A DNA stretch of 64,000 nt from Peromyscus leucopus (Eukaryota > Chordata > Mammalia > Rodentia > Cricetidae). The notes under the pieces are model-generated. The model was not told where the DNA came from and did not search any database. It saw nothing but the letters and a program-made list of their open reading frames with translations. The stretch covers positions 145,866,165 through 145,930,164 of the forward strand of contig NC_051063.1 in the NCBI RefSeq assembly GCF_004664715.2, read 5' to 3'. Of the stretch, positions 12,461 to 23,345 are shown piece after piece (position 1 is the stretch's first letter; each line of letters opens with the position of its first letter). The translations under genes were made by a program, and so were the position numbers.

Positions 12461-15100
12461 TTCTGGACTTCACTTTTAAATTTTTCATGTTTTGAGGTAC
12501 TGTACAGTGCTCATAGGGTAATAATTTTCTCTACTGACAGTGTGGAACTGTTTTGTTACTTTCAGTAATATTTTTGTTTTTATTTTTGTCTGTTTTAATA
12601 GAAAAGGGTTGTAAGAATTCCAACTTTATGATTCTCTCTTGTCTTGTATAGCCATGAATTTCCATATATATATATATATCTTTATTATACAATTTCTAAT
12701 GATACATTTTTCTTTTCTCATTTTTACCCTTGTTCCTCTGGGAACTATGTACTTGAGAGTGTCATTTTACGTGGCACCTAGACTCTTTAAGTTACTCCTG
12801 TTCCTTTGTTACACCAGGATTTTGGAATTTTTTTCCTTTTGTGTTCTAATTTGCCTGATTTAGAATGGCTTTTGTGTTCTTGATGTTCTTTGAGAACAGC
12901 CCTTGAGTCCATTTCCTAGCCTCTTTTCCACAGATTCTTGTGTTGAAGTCAGTGTGTGAAGCTCCAGAGATCAAGGGCAGGGTTTTGGCTATAACACTTC
13001 ATTCACAGCTGTTCTTCAGGAACAACATTCTGTCAAGTTATGGTGTGTCGTTTTCCTTTCCATTAAAAAATTAAGTGGAATATTTTAGAGTAAGTTATAC
13101 TACCACCATTGCACTCTGAAATCTCTATTTCCATCAAATTATACTGTCAGGTGCTATAAAGCTTTTAGTGAGGAAGAGACTTGGGCATTCACCTTCTATT
13201 GATGAGCTAGCTAGAGGCTCTAGAATGTTTTGGAGGAGAAATAAACAAATCAAAATTAGATATTCATGCCCCAAAGCATGTGCATGCTAGTTCTGGATTA
13301 TTATTAGAATCATAATGCTTTTTTCCTGGAAAAAAAAAAAAAGCAAAAAAACCAAAAAACAAAGTTGTTAATTTAAAGGCTTATGTCCATAGTATAAATT
13401 GAGAATGCCTTTTTACAAATATGTGAGTTATAGGACCAATGAATATATATGTGAGTTATATTCAGCCAAGGGTGCCCTGTGATACTCTTTATTCTTACAG
13501 CAATCTAGTCTGTGGCATTTTCCGAAAAGATAACTTCTTCTGATGTTAAATCCTTGAAAATCAAGGTATAATGTTCCTTCCACCTCTTTTTTTTCCTCTC
13601 TTGTTTTTTGTGGTCTTGCCCATTTTACATTTCCTCCAATTTATAACACAAATAAAAATCTTTTGATGCTAGTGACTGCTTAAGAGTTATCTACCTGCCA
13701 TTTGAGTGCTATTTGAATGTAATCAGTGTGTATTCCCATATGCTGGTCATTGGAACTTCACTTAGGTGCTTTAACTTCTTTTTATGGTTTCTGTAAGTCT
13801 TACACAGGCATTGCACTGAACAGGCATTCTTGTGAGATGGGCTCACCACTTCTGCAGTTTGAGCACATCTTTTGTGGACCATGTGAACACTGATTCATGG
13901 AGTAGATCCAGCTCCAGTGCATGGTTCCAGATCCATGTCCACTGGAAAATGCACATCTTGGATTTCTTTCTTCCTATTGTTCTTTTGGATGAACATTTGC
14001 CAAAATTAATATTTTTTATTAATTCTCCCCCAACTTCTTGTATTTTGGCTGAAGTCTGAAGCTCCCCAAGGTAATTTCTTTTGATTTTGTTCCCATCTCC
14101 TTTTAATGGCTTTATTCTTTACCCTTTTCTACAATCTTAACCATTTTTATAGCTTTGATTTAGAGTAGAAACATACATGATGTAGTTCTTTGCTACTAGG
14201 AGGTAGCGGTGTAGGAAGGATAAATTCTATTAGTTACCATGCTTTATTGATAAGTGTCATGTAATTCTTAGATATTATGATGGGTCACAGAGTTCAGGAA
14301 GGAAGGGTGTGCAGGTGATAGAGGATACTTCATGAGGCATTGATATTTGAGCAGGAGAGAAAGTTTCTTTTCTTTTAATTAAACATGTACAAAAGATATT
14401 TTGCACAGAGAGATTTTTGAGTAAAAGTCAAAATTGAAAATCAGAGCTATATATAGGCCACATTTTGTCTAAAATGAAAGACTTTTCAGAAATAGATGGT
14501 AAGGGTGAAAGAGCTTGAGGCCAGACTGTAGTTCACACAAAGGCCTGGATAGTGAGTGTTGGATTTTGTTCTTGTGGTGAAGAAATTAGAAGTGTGAGAC
14601 TTCTTTAATATGCTTGTAAAAGACACTAATGCTTGTCCTTTTATATCAGTAGAGATTTATTTCTTAAAGAATTAGTGCTCAGCATAGTGCTAGGTTCATT
14701 TTTTCATTTGACAGAAATAGAGAATACGTATAATTGAAGTAGAAGGCACAGGCAAAGGCTACTTAACTTTTTCTCATTCTTCCCTCTACTGTCTTCTTGA
14801 TCTCTTTCTTCAGATTACCTTAATATGCAGGTTTTTTTTTTTAATTTTTTTCTTTTAAAGTTTTTCAGAGTTGAATGGCTTTCATGATATAGTTGTGGAT
14901 CATGTATATTCTTTGTTGGTTACTCAAACTTTTGAAAGTTTTAAATGAAATCACATCGTTTGTACTCTTGTGGGGCTATCTAATCATTTGGATGCCATCT
15001 ACCAAAGTATTGGGCTACATTCATAGCTCTTCTGGTATGCATTGAAGCCACAGGTTGGACACTTCTGCAAATATCTGCCTACTTTTGCCCTCATCAGACT
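12461..15100. other. Intron without recognisable repeats
   Basis: A short (TA)n lies at 12663-12679 and an A-rich run at 13330-13362. No gene or named repeat is visible in this 2.6-kb stretch. Confidence 0.4.
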
Positions 15101-15104
15101 GCTT

Positions 15105-15600
15105 TCACAATTTATCCATGTTTATTGTATTTAAGTGATATGTTCCATTTTGTCTAGGTTGCATTTTCTGCATTCAATTTTGATGATATTTTGGTTGTTT
15201 CAAGTTTGAAGCTAAATTATGAATAAAACCTGGACATTTGAATGAATACAATTCTTTATACAGACATTTTCATTTTCATGGGAAAATACAAACGAGTAGG
15301 ATTCCTGGTCACAAAACAGGTTTCCAGTGTAATTGTGTAGTTTTATTTTCTCAACCAGCAATGAGTGAAAGTTTTATTTTCCCCATTATTTGTGTTGTAT
15401 TGTCTGCCTTTAAAACTGAGCCACTTTAATTAGTATATCTGCATATCATGCTATAACTTTAAACTGCATATCCTTAGTGACTAATAATATTTAACATTTT
15501 TCATTTACATACTGGCTATCCACATTTTTGGTGAAATGAATCTTTTAACTATTTTAATTTGGTTTCTTTGTATTTTTATATAAGAAATCTTTATATTTTC
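15105..15600 (-). repeat. Ancient L1M ORF2-end relic, antisense
   Basis: 'tttggttgtttcaagtttga', 'attatgaataaaacc', 'gtaggattcctggtcaca' and 'atacatactggc'-type wording follow the antisense of the ORF2 3' end of old mammalian L1. It has many substitutions and no reading frame. Confidence 0.6.
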
Positions 15601-15604
15601 ATGA

Positions 15605-15727
15605 TAGGTTGGGCTTGGCACACACCTGTAATCCCCATGCTCTGGATGCTGAGGTAGATGGATTGCCAATTCAAGGCCAGCTTGGGCCACATAGTGAGAT
15701 CCTGTCTCATAACAAACAACAAATTTA
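15605..15727 (+). repeat. Old B1-type SINE, sense
   Basis: 'gcacacacctgtaatcccca', 'aattcaaggccagcttgggc' and 'gagatcctgtctcataac' show a diverged 7SL-derived monomer in sense orientation. Confidence 0.8.
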
Positions 15728-15962
15728 AACAGGAAACTAGAACAGTTCCTGATAAGCCTTTTTAAATTGTGTCCATTGTATTATGGATATATATATATAT
15801 TTTTAAATCTCAGTGATTTCTTTCAAAGAAATTTTATCTTTGTCAAGTGTTTTCGTTTAAGGTACCTGGTTTTTGTACACTATGTTGACAAACCTGTGCC
15901 TTTTAGCATAACTAAAAAATTAAGGTTTGTGAAATATATACCCTTTTAATTTTTATTTATCC

Positions 15963-15964
<2 letters not shown>

Positions 15965-16011
<47 letters not shown>

Positions 16012-16042
16012 ACACCACACACCACACACACCACACCACACA
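15965..16042. repeat. (CA)n microsatellite with CCACA variants
   Basis: A pure AC run from 15965 to 16010 is followed by interrupted cacaccacac units to 16042. It abuts the tail of an antisense SINE. Confidence 0.97.
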
Positions 16043-16045
16043 TGG

Positions 16046-16169
16046 CAGATCAGTGTGCAACTTGCAAGAATTGTTTCTCTCCTTCTACCCTGTTGATTCC
16101 CATTTGGACTCAGATTGTCAGGCTTGATGGCAAAGAGCTTTTACCTGTTAAGCCATCTCACTGGCCCCT
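16046..16169 (-). repeat. tRNA-type SINE (B4/RSINE-like), antisense
   Basis: The minus strand starts ggggccagtgagatggctta and continues 'catcaagcctgacaatctg', the head of rodent tRNA-derived SINEs whose tails commonly seed (CA)n repeats, as here. Confidence 0.7.
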
Positions 16170-16496
16170 AGTTAGTAGAATTTTTGTCTTGGGTTTACTA
16201 TGATTCATTTTGAGTCAATGTTTGTAAATGGCAATTAATGTCATTGTCTATTTGTTTGTTCAAGTATCATTTGTTGCTGAGACTTTTCTTTTTATGGTAC
16301 CTCTGTTGAAGATTAGATGAGAGAGAAAGAAAGAGGTGGGGGGAAGGAGAGAGGGAGGGAGAGGGTGGAGTGTTCTGTATTCACTATTTTCAACTGATTT
16401 GTGTGTGTAGGTGTTTAATTACAAGAACACACTATATTACATTGTCTTAAAATCAGGTATAGTAAGTCCTCATATCTTTGATTATTCATAAGATTG
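16170..16496. other. Intron with a purine-rich tract
   Basis: Bases 16317-16372 are almost pure A/G (gagagagaaagaaagagg and onward). Nothing else recognised. Confidence 0.5.
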
Positions 16497-16870
16497 TTTT
16501 AGTGGTTGTGTTATTTTAAACTCTGACCCAGTAACTGGCAAAAGCAACAGAGGGGAGGAAGGATTTGTTTTGGCTCCTGGCTTGTGGTCCAGTGGTATGG
16601 AAGGTGTGGTGGTCAGAGTAGCTGTGGTGCTAAGAGTATGGGGCTGCTTGCTCACTTCTGGGGAGATGAGGAAGGAGAGATGGACAGGAAGTTTGGCTAT
16701 AAGACTCACAACCCAACCCTAAGATATCCACTTCCTCCAAATAGGCCTTGCTTTTCAAATGTTCCAGAACCTCCTAAAACAGCACCAACAACTGGGGGCC
16801 AACTGTTCAAACACATGCCTCTGTGGGTGACATTCTGTATCCAAAGAGTATACCATAGCATTTGTATTAT
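16497..16870. repeat. URR1-like rodent DNA-transposon remnant (tentative)
   Basis: 'ccagtggtatggaaggtgtg', 'cccaaccctaagatatcc' and 'acttcctccaaataggcctt' have the style of the rodent URR1/hAT-related repeats. A 129-codon open frame through it (16584-16973) shows no protein-family features, runs on into the B1 and the ERV LTR, and is not a gene. Confidence 0.4.
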
Positions 16871-16898
16871 CAGTTTTGAATTGCCATGTCAGTTGTTT

Positions 16899-16927
16899 GC
16901 ATTTTTTGTTTCTGAGCCAAGGTCTCC
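16899..16927 (-). repeat. Left half of a B1 SINE split by the ERV
   Basis: The antisense B1 wording 'tttttgtttctgagccaag' stops at gtctcc, which is the target duplication of the ERV. The rest of this B1 resumes at 20750. Confidence 0.7.
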
Positions 16928-17262
16928 TGTGGGAGACCTGCTCCCACTACCCCCACCCCCAGGGTACTCTTGAGGAGGGTGAAAAATATTTAGATAGAAG
17001 GATAGAGGGGAGAGAAACAGAAACACAGGATAGCCTTGGGAGGGCGTGGATCAATATCCACCAACCCCTTCTGTCTCTTCTAAAGGGCTTTTTATAGGAA
17101 TGCCAAGGGGAGGAATAAGAGACCTCCCCCTAGCTCAGCCAAGTGTAGACCCTTCCTAGGGTTCACCTAGTAATCATGCACATGGTCAAGCAATCCTCTA
17201 ATGCAGCCTTGCTAGGTAAAGCAAGGTTAGATCTCACTAGGAAACCTTTGTGGGCCTCCACA
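16928..17262 (-). repeat. 3' LTR of the ERV (minus-strand orientation)
   Basis: It has the same ends and TATA box (cctataaaaagccc, about 17087-17100) as the partner at 20412-20749. The differences between the two LTRs are spread along the length, which suggests divergence after insertion rather than recent arrival. Confidence 0.9.
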
Positions 17263-17273
17263 ATTCCTCCTAG
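17263..17273 (-). other. Polypurine tract before the ERV 3' LTR
   Basis: The minus strand reads ctaggaggaat directly before the LTR start tgtggagg. A short purine block at this position is what plus-strand priming needs. Confidence 0.5.
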
Positions 17274-18172
17274 ATATAATAAAGCGTCTCCCAGGTTCTG
17301 CCTATCTTTGGTTGTCCTTCTTGATTGATCTTCCTTAACCATCATGGAGATATACTTTCCATCAAGCATACTCTGGCTTAGGTTGGAAGCTGTCAAGAAG
17401 AAAGTTGCCAGTCTTTGGCTACCAGCCTCTGGCAGGAGGGGGTACAGAGCTTAACTCGGCTCTGGCCCAGATCCCTAAGAGCTTGCAAACATCCACAGCA
17501 TTATCCATAGCTGCAACACCTCCCAGTAAAGGAGTAGAGGATAATAAAGGTAGAATATCCTTTTTGGAGTGAGTCTAAGGTGCAGTCTCAGCAGCGCCAA
17601 TCCCTTTTACTGGATCAAAACTCTCTCCTATCAGATGTTCAATACAATTTTCAAGAGACTATTCTGATTCTTAGGAGAAAGCAATCATTTCAAATCACTT
17701 CAAAGTATCCACTCAAGTTAAAAAAAAAAAAAGAACCCATGCTAATTATAAAAACTTTTACAAACTAACTTGATTGTGGGAGGCTTATAGGAGACCTACT
17801 CCTTTCTAAACAGAAATAGAGGAAGAGTGGAAACTTAGGAATAAGACAGAAAAGCTCCCCTACTTATGACACTTCTTAAATTTTCTGGGGGCCACTGAGA
17901 TCATAAAATTATATTTTAAGCTATCATAAAAAGTATTCAAATATTTCTGAAGGAAAGAGTAATAAAAACTTCAAGATGCTTCTAATGTGATTGATTTTGT
18001 TTATCCTTTAAAAATTGTTACCTAATTTGTCTGGACCTGACATATATTGATGTAGTAATAAAAAACGATTTATACTTATTCAACATTTACACTTTTTACA
18101 AACTTATATTCAAAAGGAAACTTAGCAAACATCTAGAAGAGATTTCTTAAATGAACTGTTACATTTTCTTTT

Positions 18173-18327
18173 CTTTTTTTGGTTTTTCGAGACAGGGTTT
18201 CTCTGTGTAGCTTTGTGCCTTTCCTGGAACTCGCTTTGGAGACCAGGCTGGCCTCGAACTCACAGAGATCCGCCTGCCTCTGCCTCCCGAGTGCTGGGAT
18301 TAAAGGCGTGCGCCGCCACCGCCCGGC
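18173..18327 (-). repeat. Young B1 SINE inside the ERV, antisense
   Basis: The copy is full length, with intact CpGs (tttttcgagacagggtttct ... gccgccaccgcccggc). It contains the 'agctttgtgcctttcctgga' wording typical of cricetid B1s. A perfect 12-base target duplication, acattttctttt, lies at 18161-18172 and 18328-18339. It must be younger than the ERV. Confidence 0.96.
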
Positions 18328-18754
18328 ACATTTTCTTTTAACAAGACAGAAAGTAAACATCTTTTTAAAGTTTGGAGTTTATAGTCAGCTTTGATATTCT
18401 GAAATTTTCTTGAGAGTTTGAAGTCAGAGCCTAATTTATCAGTGGCTCTAAGCTTGACTAAGGGAAAAATTCTCTCTTCTTAATTTTTTAAAGCTGCTTT
18501 TTAAGATTTATTATGAGTGTTTCAAAGTGGCTTGTTGACAAATGGTATTAGCATTTTAATTGCCTTCTGACAGCCAAGCTATTTGCCTGTTTCTAGTTCT
18601 TAGTAGGTAAGGCTAAACTTTGTAAAATCTTTTGGGGGGAAAAAAACCCCCTGCAATTTGAACTGAAAAAAAAAATGAACACTGAAACAAACAAACAAAC
18701 AAACAAACAGACAAACAGTTTTTGGGCAGTGCAGTACTGGTATCTCTGTTATGG

Positions 18755-18877
18755 ACTTCATTTCTCAAACTGCCTTTCTCTATATTGTCAGGTTGTTACA
18801 GACTACATTTCCCAAGCTGCCTTTCTCTATTATTATCCCGCTCTTATGAATGAACTGCATTTCCCATACTGCGTTTT
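18755..18877 (+). repeat. Three spaced copies of an actNcatttcccaNNctgc motif in the ERV
   Basis: Copies begin at 18755 (acttcatttctcaaactgcc), 18802 (actacatttcccaagctgcc) and 18854 (actgcatttcccatactgcg), spaced 47 and 52 bases. The word resembles the ZNF143/STAF site ACTACAATTCCCAGAATGC. Whether it binds anything is not known. Confidence 0.6.
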
Positions 18878-20390
18878 TGGGTCCAGGAGAAAACATCCGT
18901 TCATATAGTATGTATTCCTGCTGAAGCCAAAATCAAGCTTCTGCTTTTATCATGGAAGATTTTTTCTTCCCTAGCTTGCATTAGGATGCCTGCATTACCA
19001 TTTAACAGGTGTACCTCTCTAATCAGATTTTTCACCCGATACTGTGCCCAGAGTCCCGCTTGTCCTTGTGCCCTCAGACAGGCATTTGTTGCCAGAATCG
19101 AAAACCCTTGGGTGCTTCACCTCCCTACCTCACTAGGTCAGTGAAAAGGAATGAGAATACTTGAAAAAAAAAGAGGTTTTTTTTTGAAAGATTTTCCCCC
19201 CATAGAAAAAAGAAAAGAGCCCCCCCCCATAGCCCCAACTTGGGGTTTGCAGTCGAGTGGTCGACTCTTGCCGTTCCTGCTGGCCTTGTTTGTACAGTCA
19301 AATTTGTCTCAGCTCTTCTCGTGCTGTCATGACTGCTAGAACGCAGACCTTGCCTCCCTCATTGTAGGGAGGATTGCAAAGCAGCTTCTCCTCAGCTGCT
19401 GTCCCACCCTGGGGGGGGGGGTGTTGTCTCTGTTCGGCTCTCCGCCTGCGCTTTCCTGGTTGTCTCTTGTTAGGCTCTAGCCACAGGGGATTCTGGCTAG
19501 GGCCTAAAGCATCTGCTGATTTTCTCATACCAGCTTGAAGTCGAGATGGGACTAGCAGAGAGGATTTGCTCTGTTTCAAGAGGTTTTTTGCTTTTTCAAG
19601 AGCAATTACAGGTGATTTTCCCATACTGATAGATGTTATTTCTAGGTGCGAAAGAAATCTGAGCAGGAAAGACCTGAAAAGCTTCCAGTTTTTTTAGGGA
19701 GAGATTACTAAGTTTTTCCCAAGAAAGTTTTCAATTTTTGAGAAAAAGATTATTAAGTTTTTCCCAAGACTTCTGTTCCTTAAACTTTGGCTTCATGGCT
19801 AAGAGGAAACTAATTCTGATGGTATGATGTTTTCATACAGTAACAATGTCAGAGTAGTGAAGAGTTTTATTTCACTTGCATCTGCCTCAGGGAAAATTCT
19901 TTCCTCTGCCGCACAGGACTTAGATTTAAGCTGTCTACAGGCCCAAAACTTCCACAGTAGTTTTTTTCTGCCTGTTTTTCTCACTTTGATTCTTCCCAGG
20001 AGTTTGCATTCATAGTCCCATAGTTGGAAAATCAAGGACATAGTTCCTCTGTCTTGTTGCTTATCTTATCCCAGGTTTTTTTCTTACGCTATATTCCTGT
20101 ATTCTACCTTAAGTCTTTTCCTTCTTACCCTAAGTTTTTTCTACACTATATTCCTACATTCTACCTTATATTTTTTTCCTAATTTTTTTTTTTTAGACAG
20201 AAATTAAGAGAAGAAAAAAAGAAACCTAGATGGAGAGAGATATTGACCATAGCCTCACTTTTCATTTGGGTATCTTTCAGCCACTTTACTTTTACTCCCG
20301 AAAATAGAATACCCCCACCTTAATTTTACAACATAATTGGTCATGCCCAAACTTCCTGTGGGACCTCAACCCTTTTTTCTCCAAGTCTCT

Positions 20391-20409
20391 GGTCCCATTC
20401 CTAGCACCA
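20391..20409 (-). other. Primer-binding-site-like sequence of the ERV
   Basis: Two bases after the 5' LTR, the minus strand reads TGGTGCTAGGAATGGGACC. The first six bases match the tRNA-Phe-type site used by IAP elements; the remainder does not. I could not assign a tRNA. Confidence 0.5.
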
Positions 20410-20411
20410 TC

Positions 20412-20749
20412 TGTGGGAGACCTGCTCCCACTTGTGTCCCTCAGGGTACTCTTCAGGAGGGTTAAGTGAGAAATATTTAGATAGAAGGATAGAGGGGAGA
20501 GAAAAAGAAACACAGGATAGCCTTGGGAGGGTGTGGATCAATATCTACCGGCCCCTTCTATCTCTTCCAAAGGGCTTTTTATAGGAATACCAAGGGGAGG
20601 AGTAAAAGACCTCCCCCTATTTCAGCCAAATGTAGACTCTTCTAAGGGTTCACCTAGTAACCATGCACATGGTTAAGCAATCCTCTAATGCTGCCTTGCT
20701 GGGTAAAGCAAGGTTAGATCTCATTAGGAAACCTTTGTGGGCCTCCACA
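20412..20749 (-). repeat. 5' LTR of the ERV (minus-strand orientation)
   Basis: In minus orientation it starts tgtggaggcccacaaagg, carries cctataaaaagccc as a TATA box (about 20575-20588) and ends gagcaggtctcccaca. No canonical AATAAA is visible inside it. Confidence 0.9.
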
Positions 20750-20755
20750 GTCTCC

Positions 20756-20835
20756 TTGTCGCCTTTGAACTCACAGAAATTCTGCTGCTGCCTCCCAATT
20801 GTGATTAAAAGTGTGTACTGTCATGCTTGGCACCA
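20756..20835 (-). repeat. Right half of the B1 SINE split by the ERV
   Basis: 'cctttgaactcacagaaatt' to 'actgtcatgcttggca' continues the antisense B1 interrupted at 16927. Confidence 0.75.
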
Positions 20836-20864
20836 TGTCAATGGTTGGTGTCATCCCCTCCCCA

Positions 20865-20871
20865 GCGCGCG

Positions 20872-20938
<67 letters not shown>
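20865..20938. repeat. Compound (GC)n(AC)n microsatellite
   Basis: Eight GC units (20865-20880) run into 29 AC units (20881-20938) without interruption. Both halves are alternating purine-pyrimidine. Confidence 0.98.
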
Positions 20939-20940
<2 letters not shown>

Positions 20941-21057
20941 TTTCTTTGTGTAGCCTTGCCTATCCTGGAACTCACTCTGTAGACCAGGCTGGCTTCAAAC
21001 TCATGGAGATCCACCTGCCTTTGCCTCCTGAGATTAAAGGTGTGTGTCACCACTTCC
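20939..21057 (-). repeat. B1 SINE, antisense
   Basis: 'ggtttctttgtgtagccttg' through 'gtgtgtcaccacttcc'. It is a moderately diverged copy starting at the microsatellite. Confidence 0.9.
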
Positions 21058-21316
21058 TTTCTGTATCAGTTTTTACAAGGATGTTTGCTGGAATTTTGAT
21101 TGAATCTGTAGGTAATTTAGGGAGACTCTGTGTTATAACAGTATTGAATATTGAAGTGAATGAGCATGGTGTCTCCATTTATTTTAGATCTTCCTTAGTT
21201 TCTTTTAGTGTTTCTTAGTATTCACTGTGTTAGTCTTGCACATGTGTTATTAAATTTGTCTGCATGTATTATACTTTTGAGGCCAAAATAAATGACATTT
21301 TAAAATTTAAAAATTT

Positions 21317-21515
21317 GGGCCTGGAAAGATGGCTCAGAGGTTAAGAGCACATACTGTTTTTGCAGTTGATCTAAGTTGAATTCTTAGCCCCCATACTCTG
21401 GCTCATAACCACCTGTAATTCTAGCTCCAATAGCCTCTGGCCTCCACTGGCACCTTTGCTTACATGCATGTACCTATAGATAGACATATACATACTATAA
21501 AAATAAATCTTAAAC
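21317..21515 (+). repeat. B2/B3-class SINE, sense
   Basis: It starts gggcctggaaagatggctca with 'gaggttaagagcac' and ends in an A-rich tail containing aaaaataaatctt. It is nested in the L1M relic. Confidence 0.88.
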
Positions 21516-22276
21516 AATTTTTGAATTTTGTATTTGCCATTCAGTATATAAAAATGCAATTAGTTTTGGGTTTGTGTCCTACTCTTGCAAGACTCACTTT
21601 TTAGTTTTAGTCACTTTATTATAATCTTTTAGCATTTTCTGTATATGTTGTCATGTTAAGTGTGCGAAGAAGCTGTTTTATAGTCTGGGTGTGTTTTTCT
21701 TGCACAGTTGCTGTGGTTAGGACCTGCCCCTCCCCAAATGGTGACTAGAAATGATGAGAGCGGGCATCACTGTTTTGTTGCTAATCTTAAAGAGTCTGTT
21801 TCTGCCTTTAAGGATGGTGTAGTTGTAGGTTTTCTATAGGTGCCCTTTCTGGAATGAAGAAGTTACCCTTCATCCCTAGTTTGCTGAGATTCCCATTCCT
21901 CTCTTTATGAGTGGGTGTTTTATTATAAATAGCTTTCAGTACATTCATTGAAATTAAGTGGATGGATTTTTTTTTCCTAGATGTTAACATAGTGAATTAC
22001 ATTTCTTGACTACTGAATCAATCTTGTGTCCTTGAGACAAACCTCACTTGTATTATGTTCCTTTTTTTATATGTTGATGGATTTGACCTGATAATTTTTA
22101 AAAGGACCTTTGCATATGTACACGTCAGTAATATTAGTATATAGCTTCTTTTTTCTTCTCTTTGCTTCATTTTTATGTGAGGGTATTTATGCTGATCTTC
22201 AACATATTGAAGAGTCGTTTCCTGTTTCTTTCCTAAGAGAGATTTTATAAGACTAACATTAAATATTTAGATGTTT

Positions 22277-22317
22277 AAAGAATTCACTAATGAAAAAAAA
22301 AAGAATTCACTAATGAA
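22277..22317 (+). repeat. 18-bp direct repeat separated only by a run of A
   Basis: aaagaattcactaatgaa occurs at 22277-22294 and 22300-22317 with nothing but A between. The left copy is preceded by ttt. The arrangement looks like a target-site duplication around a bare poly(A). Confidence 0.9.
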
Positions 22318-23345
22318 TTTACTGGTTCTGTTTGGATCTGGAATATTTTTCCTGTGGTAAAATCCTTTTGATTATGATCTCAATTTTTATTAGACCTGAA
22401 GTTATTAATATAGTTTGTTTGGTGTCTCTCTGCTGTGATAATCTATATATTTCAAGGAATCTTCTCTACTTCTTTTAAGTTGTCAAATTTATTGATACCA
22501 AATTGTTCTTAATATACTTTTCATGTTTGAAAGATTTGTAGCAATTGCTTTTTCAAAAAAAAAATTGATATATAGTAGTTTGTGTTTTTATTCTTATTAA
22601 CTAGTCTAGATAGGAGTTTTCAAAGAACCAGTCACCTTCGTGTTACTGACTTTGATGTATATTTGTCCTCATGTATTCAGCAGTTTCAACTTATCATTTC
22701 TTTAGTTCTGCTTTAAGTTTAATATATTGTTTTTCTTAGCTTATGGTGAGAATTTAGAATACTAATGGCAAACCTTTGTTCTTTCCTAACATTAGCACTC
22801 AGGAGTTGTAAATTTCCAAGTATCTTTAGTTTCCTTTATAATCTGATAGTTTAGTTATCTCTTAGTTCAGTATACTTTTGCCTTATGATTCTTTGACTTG
22901 TATACTTACAAGTATTTGGAAAATTCCCAGTGACTTTGTTATTAATCTTTAATTTGTTTGTAGTCAGAAAACATTTTTTTTTGTATTATTTCAGTCTTTA
23001 TAAATTTATAGTCCTGTATATGTTTGTGATGAATATTCCAGGAGACATATGTACTTGAATACATTTTTTTTTAACATGGTTGTTTGTAGTGTTCAGTTAA
23101 TCCAAGTTGGTTTATAACATTATTCATAGGTTAGATGTCTTTACTGAATTTTCTATCTACTAATGTACTATTGTTAAGGTATTTTGAATCTTGAAGTATA
23201 ATTGATTTATCTACTTGTTTGATTCTGTAATGTTTGCTTCGTGTATGTTGGAATTATTATTGGCTTCATAAACATTTATAATTATTTTGTATTTTTAAAA
23301 AGCTGGCGCAAAGTATTATGAAATGTCCTTTTATTTCTGGTAATA

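Larger units (their letters stand above)
16928..20749 (-). mobile_element. Endogenous retrovirus-like element with two LTRs, non-autonomous
   Basis: Two direct repeats of 335 and 338 bases (16928-17262 and 20412-20749) start TG, end CA and differ at roughly 25-30 sites by eye. The hexamer gtctcc flanks the whole element (16922-16927 and 20750-20755), a perfect 6-bp target duplication typical of class II (ERVK/betaretrovirus-like) integration. A TATA box, a primer-binding-like site and a purine tract all place transcription on the minus strand, antisense to Mef2a. The internal 3.1 kb is too short and too broken for gag-pol-env. The longest frame (19298-19624 minus, 108 codons, Lys/Arg/Pro-rich) sits where gag would be but shows no diagnostic motif. 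The size class recalls the short Peromyscus mys elements or mouse ETn, but identity to either is untested. Confidence 0.92.
21060..23345 (-). repeat. Ancient L1M ORF2 relic, antisense
   Basis: Motif order follows antisense old L1 ORF2: 'ttgattgaatctgtaggtaa', 'gagcgggcatcactgttttg', 'tagatgttaacatagtgaa', 'atatgttgatggatttgacc', 'ccagtcaccttcgtgtta', then 'tttgtttgtagtcagaaaac'. A B2/B3 SINE interrupts it at 21317-21515. No frame survives. Confidence 0.7.

Noticed and set aside
16584..16973. 129-codon plus-strand frame
   Set aside because: It lies across a repeat remnant, a B1 scrap and the start of the ERV LTR. Composition and content show no family features.
19298..19624. Possible gag remnant on the minus strand of the ERV
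   Set aside because: The position and basic composition would suit gag, but there is no major homology region or zinc knuckle, so I did not list it as a gene.
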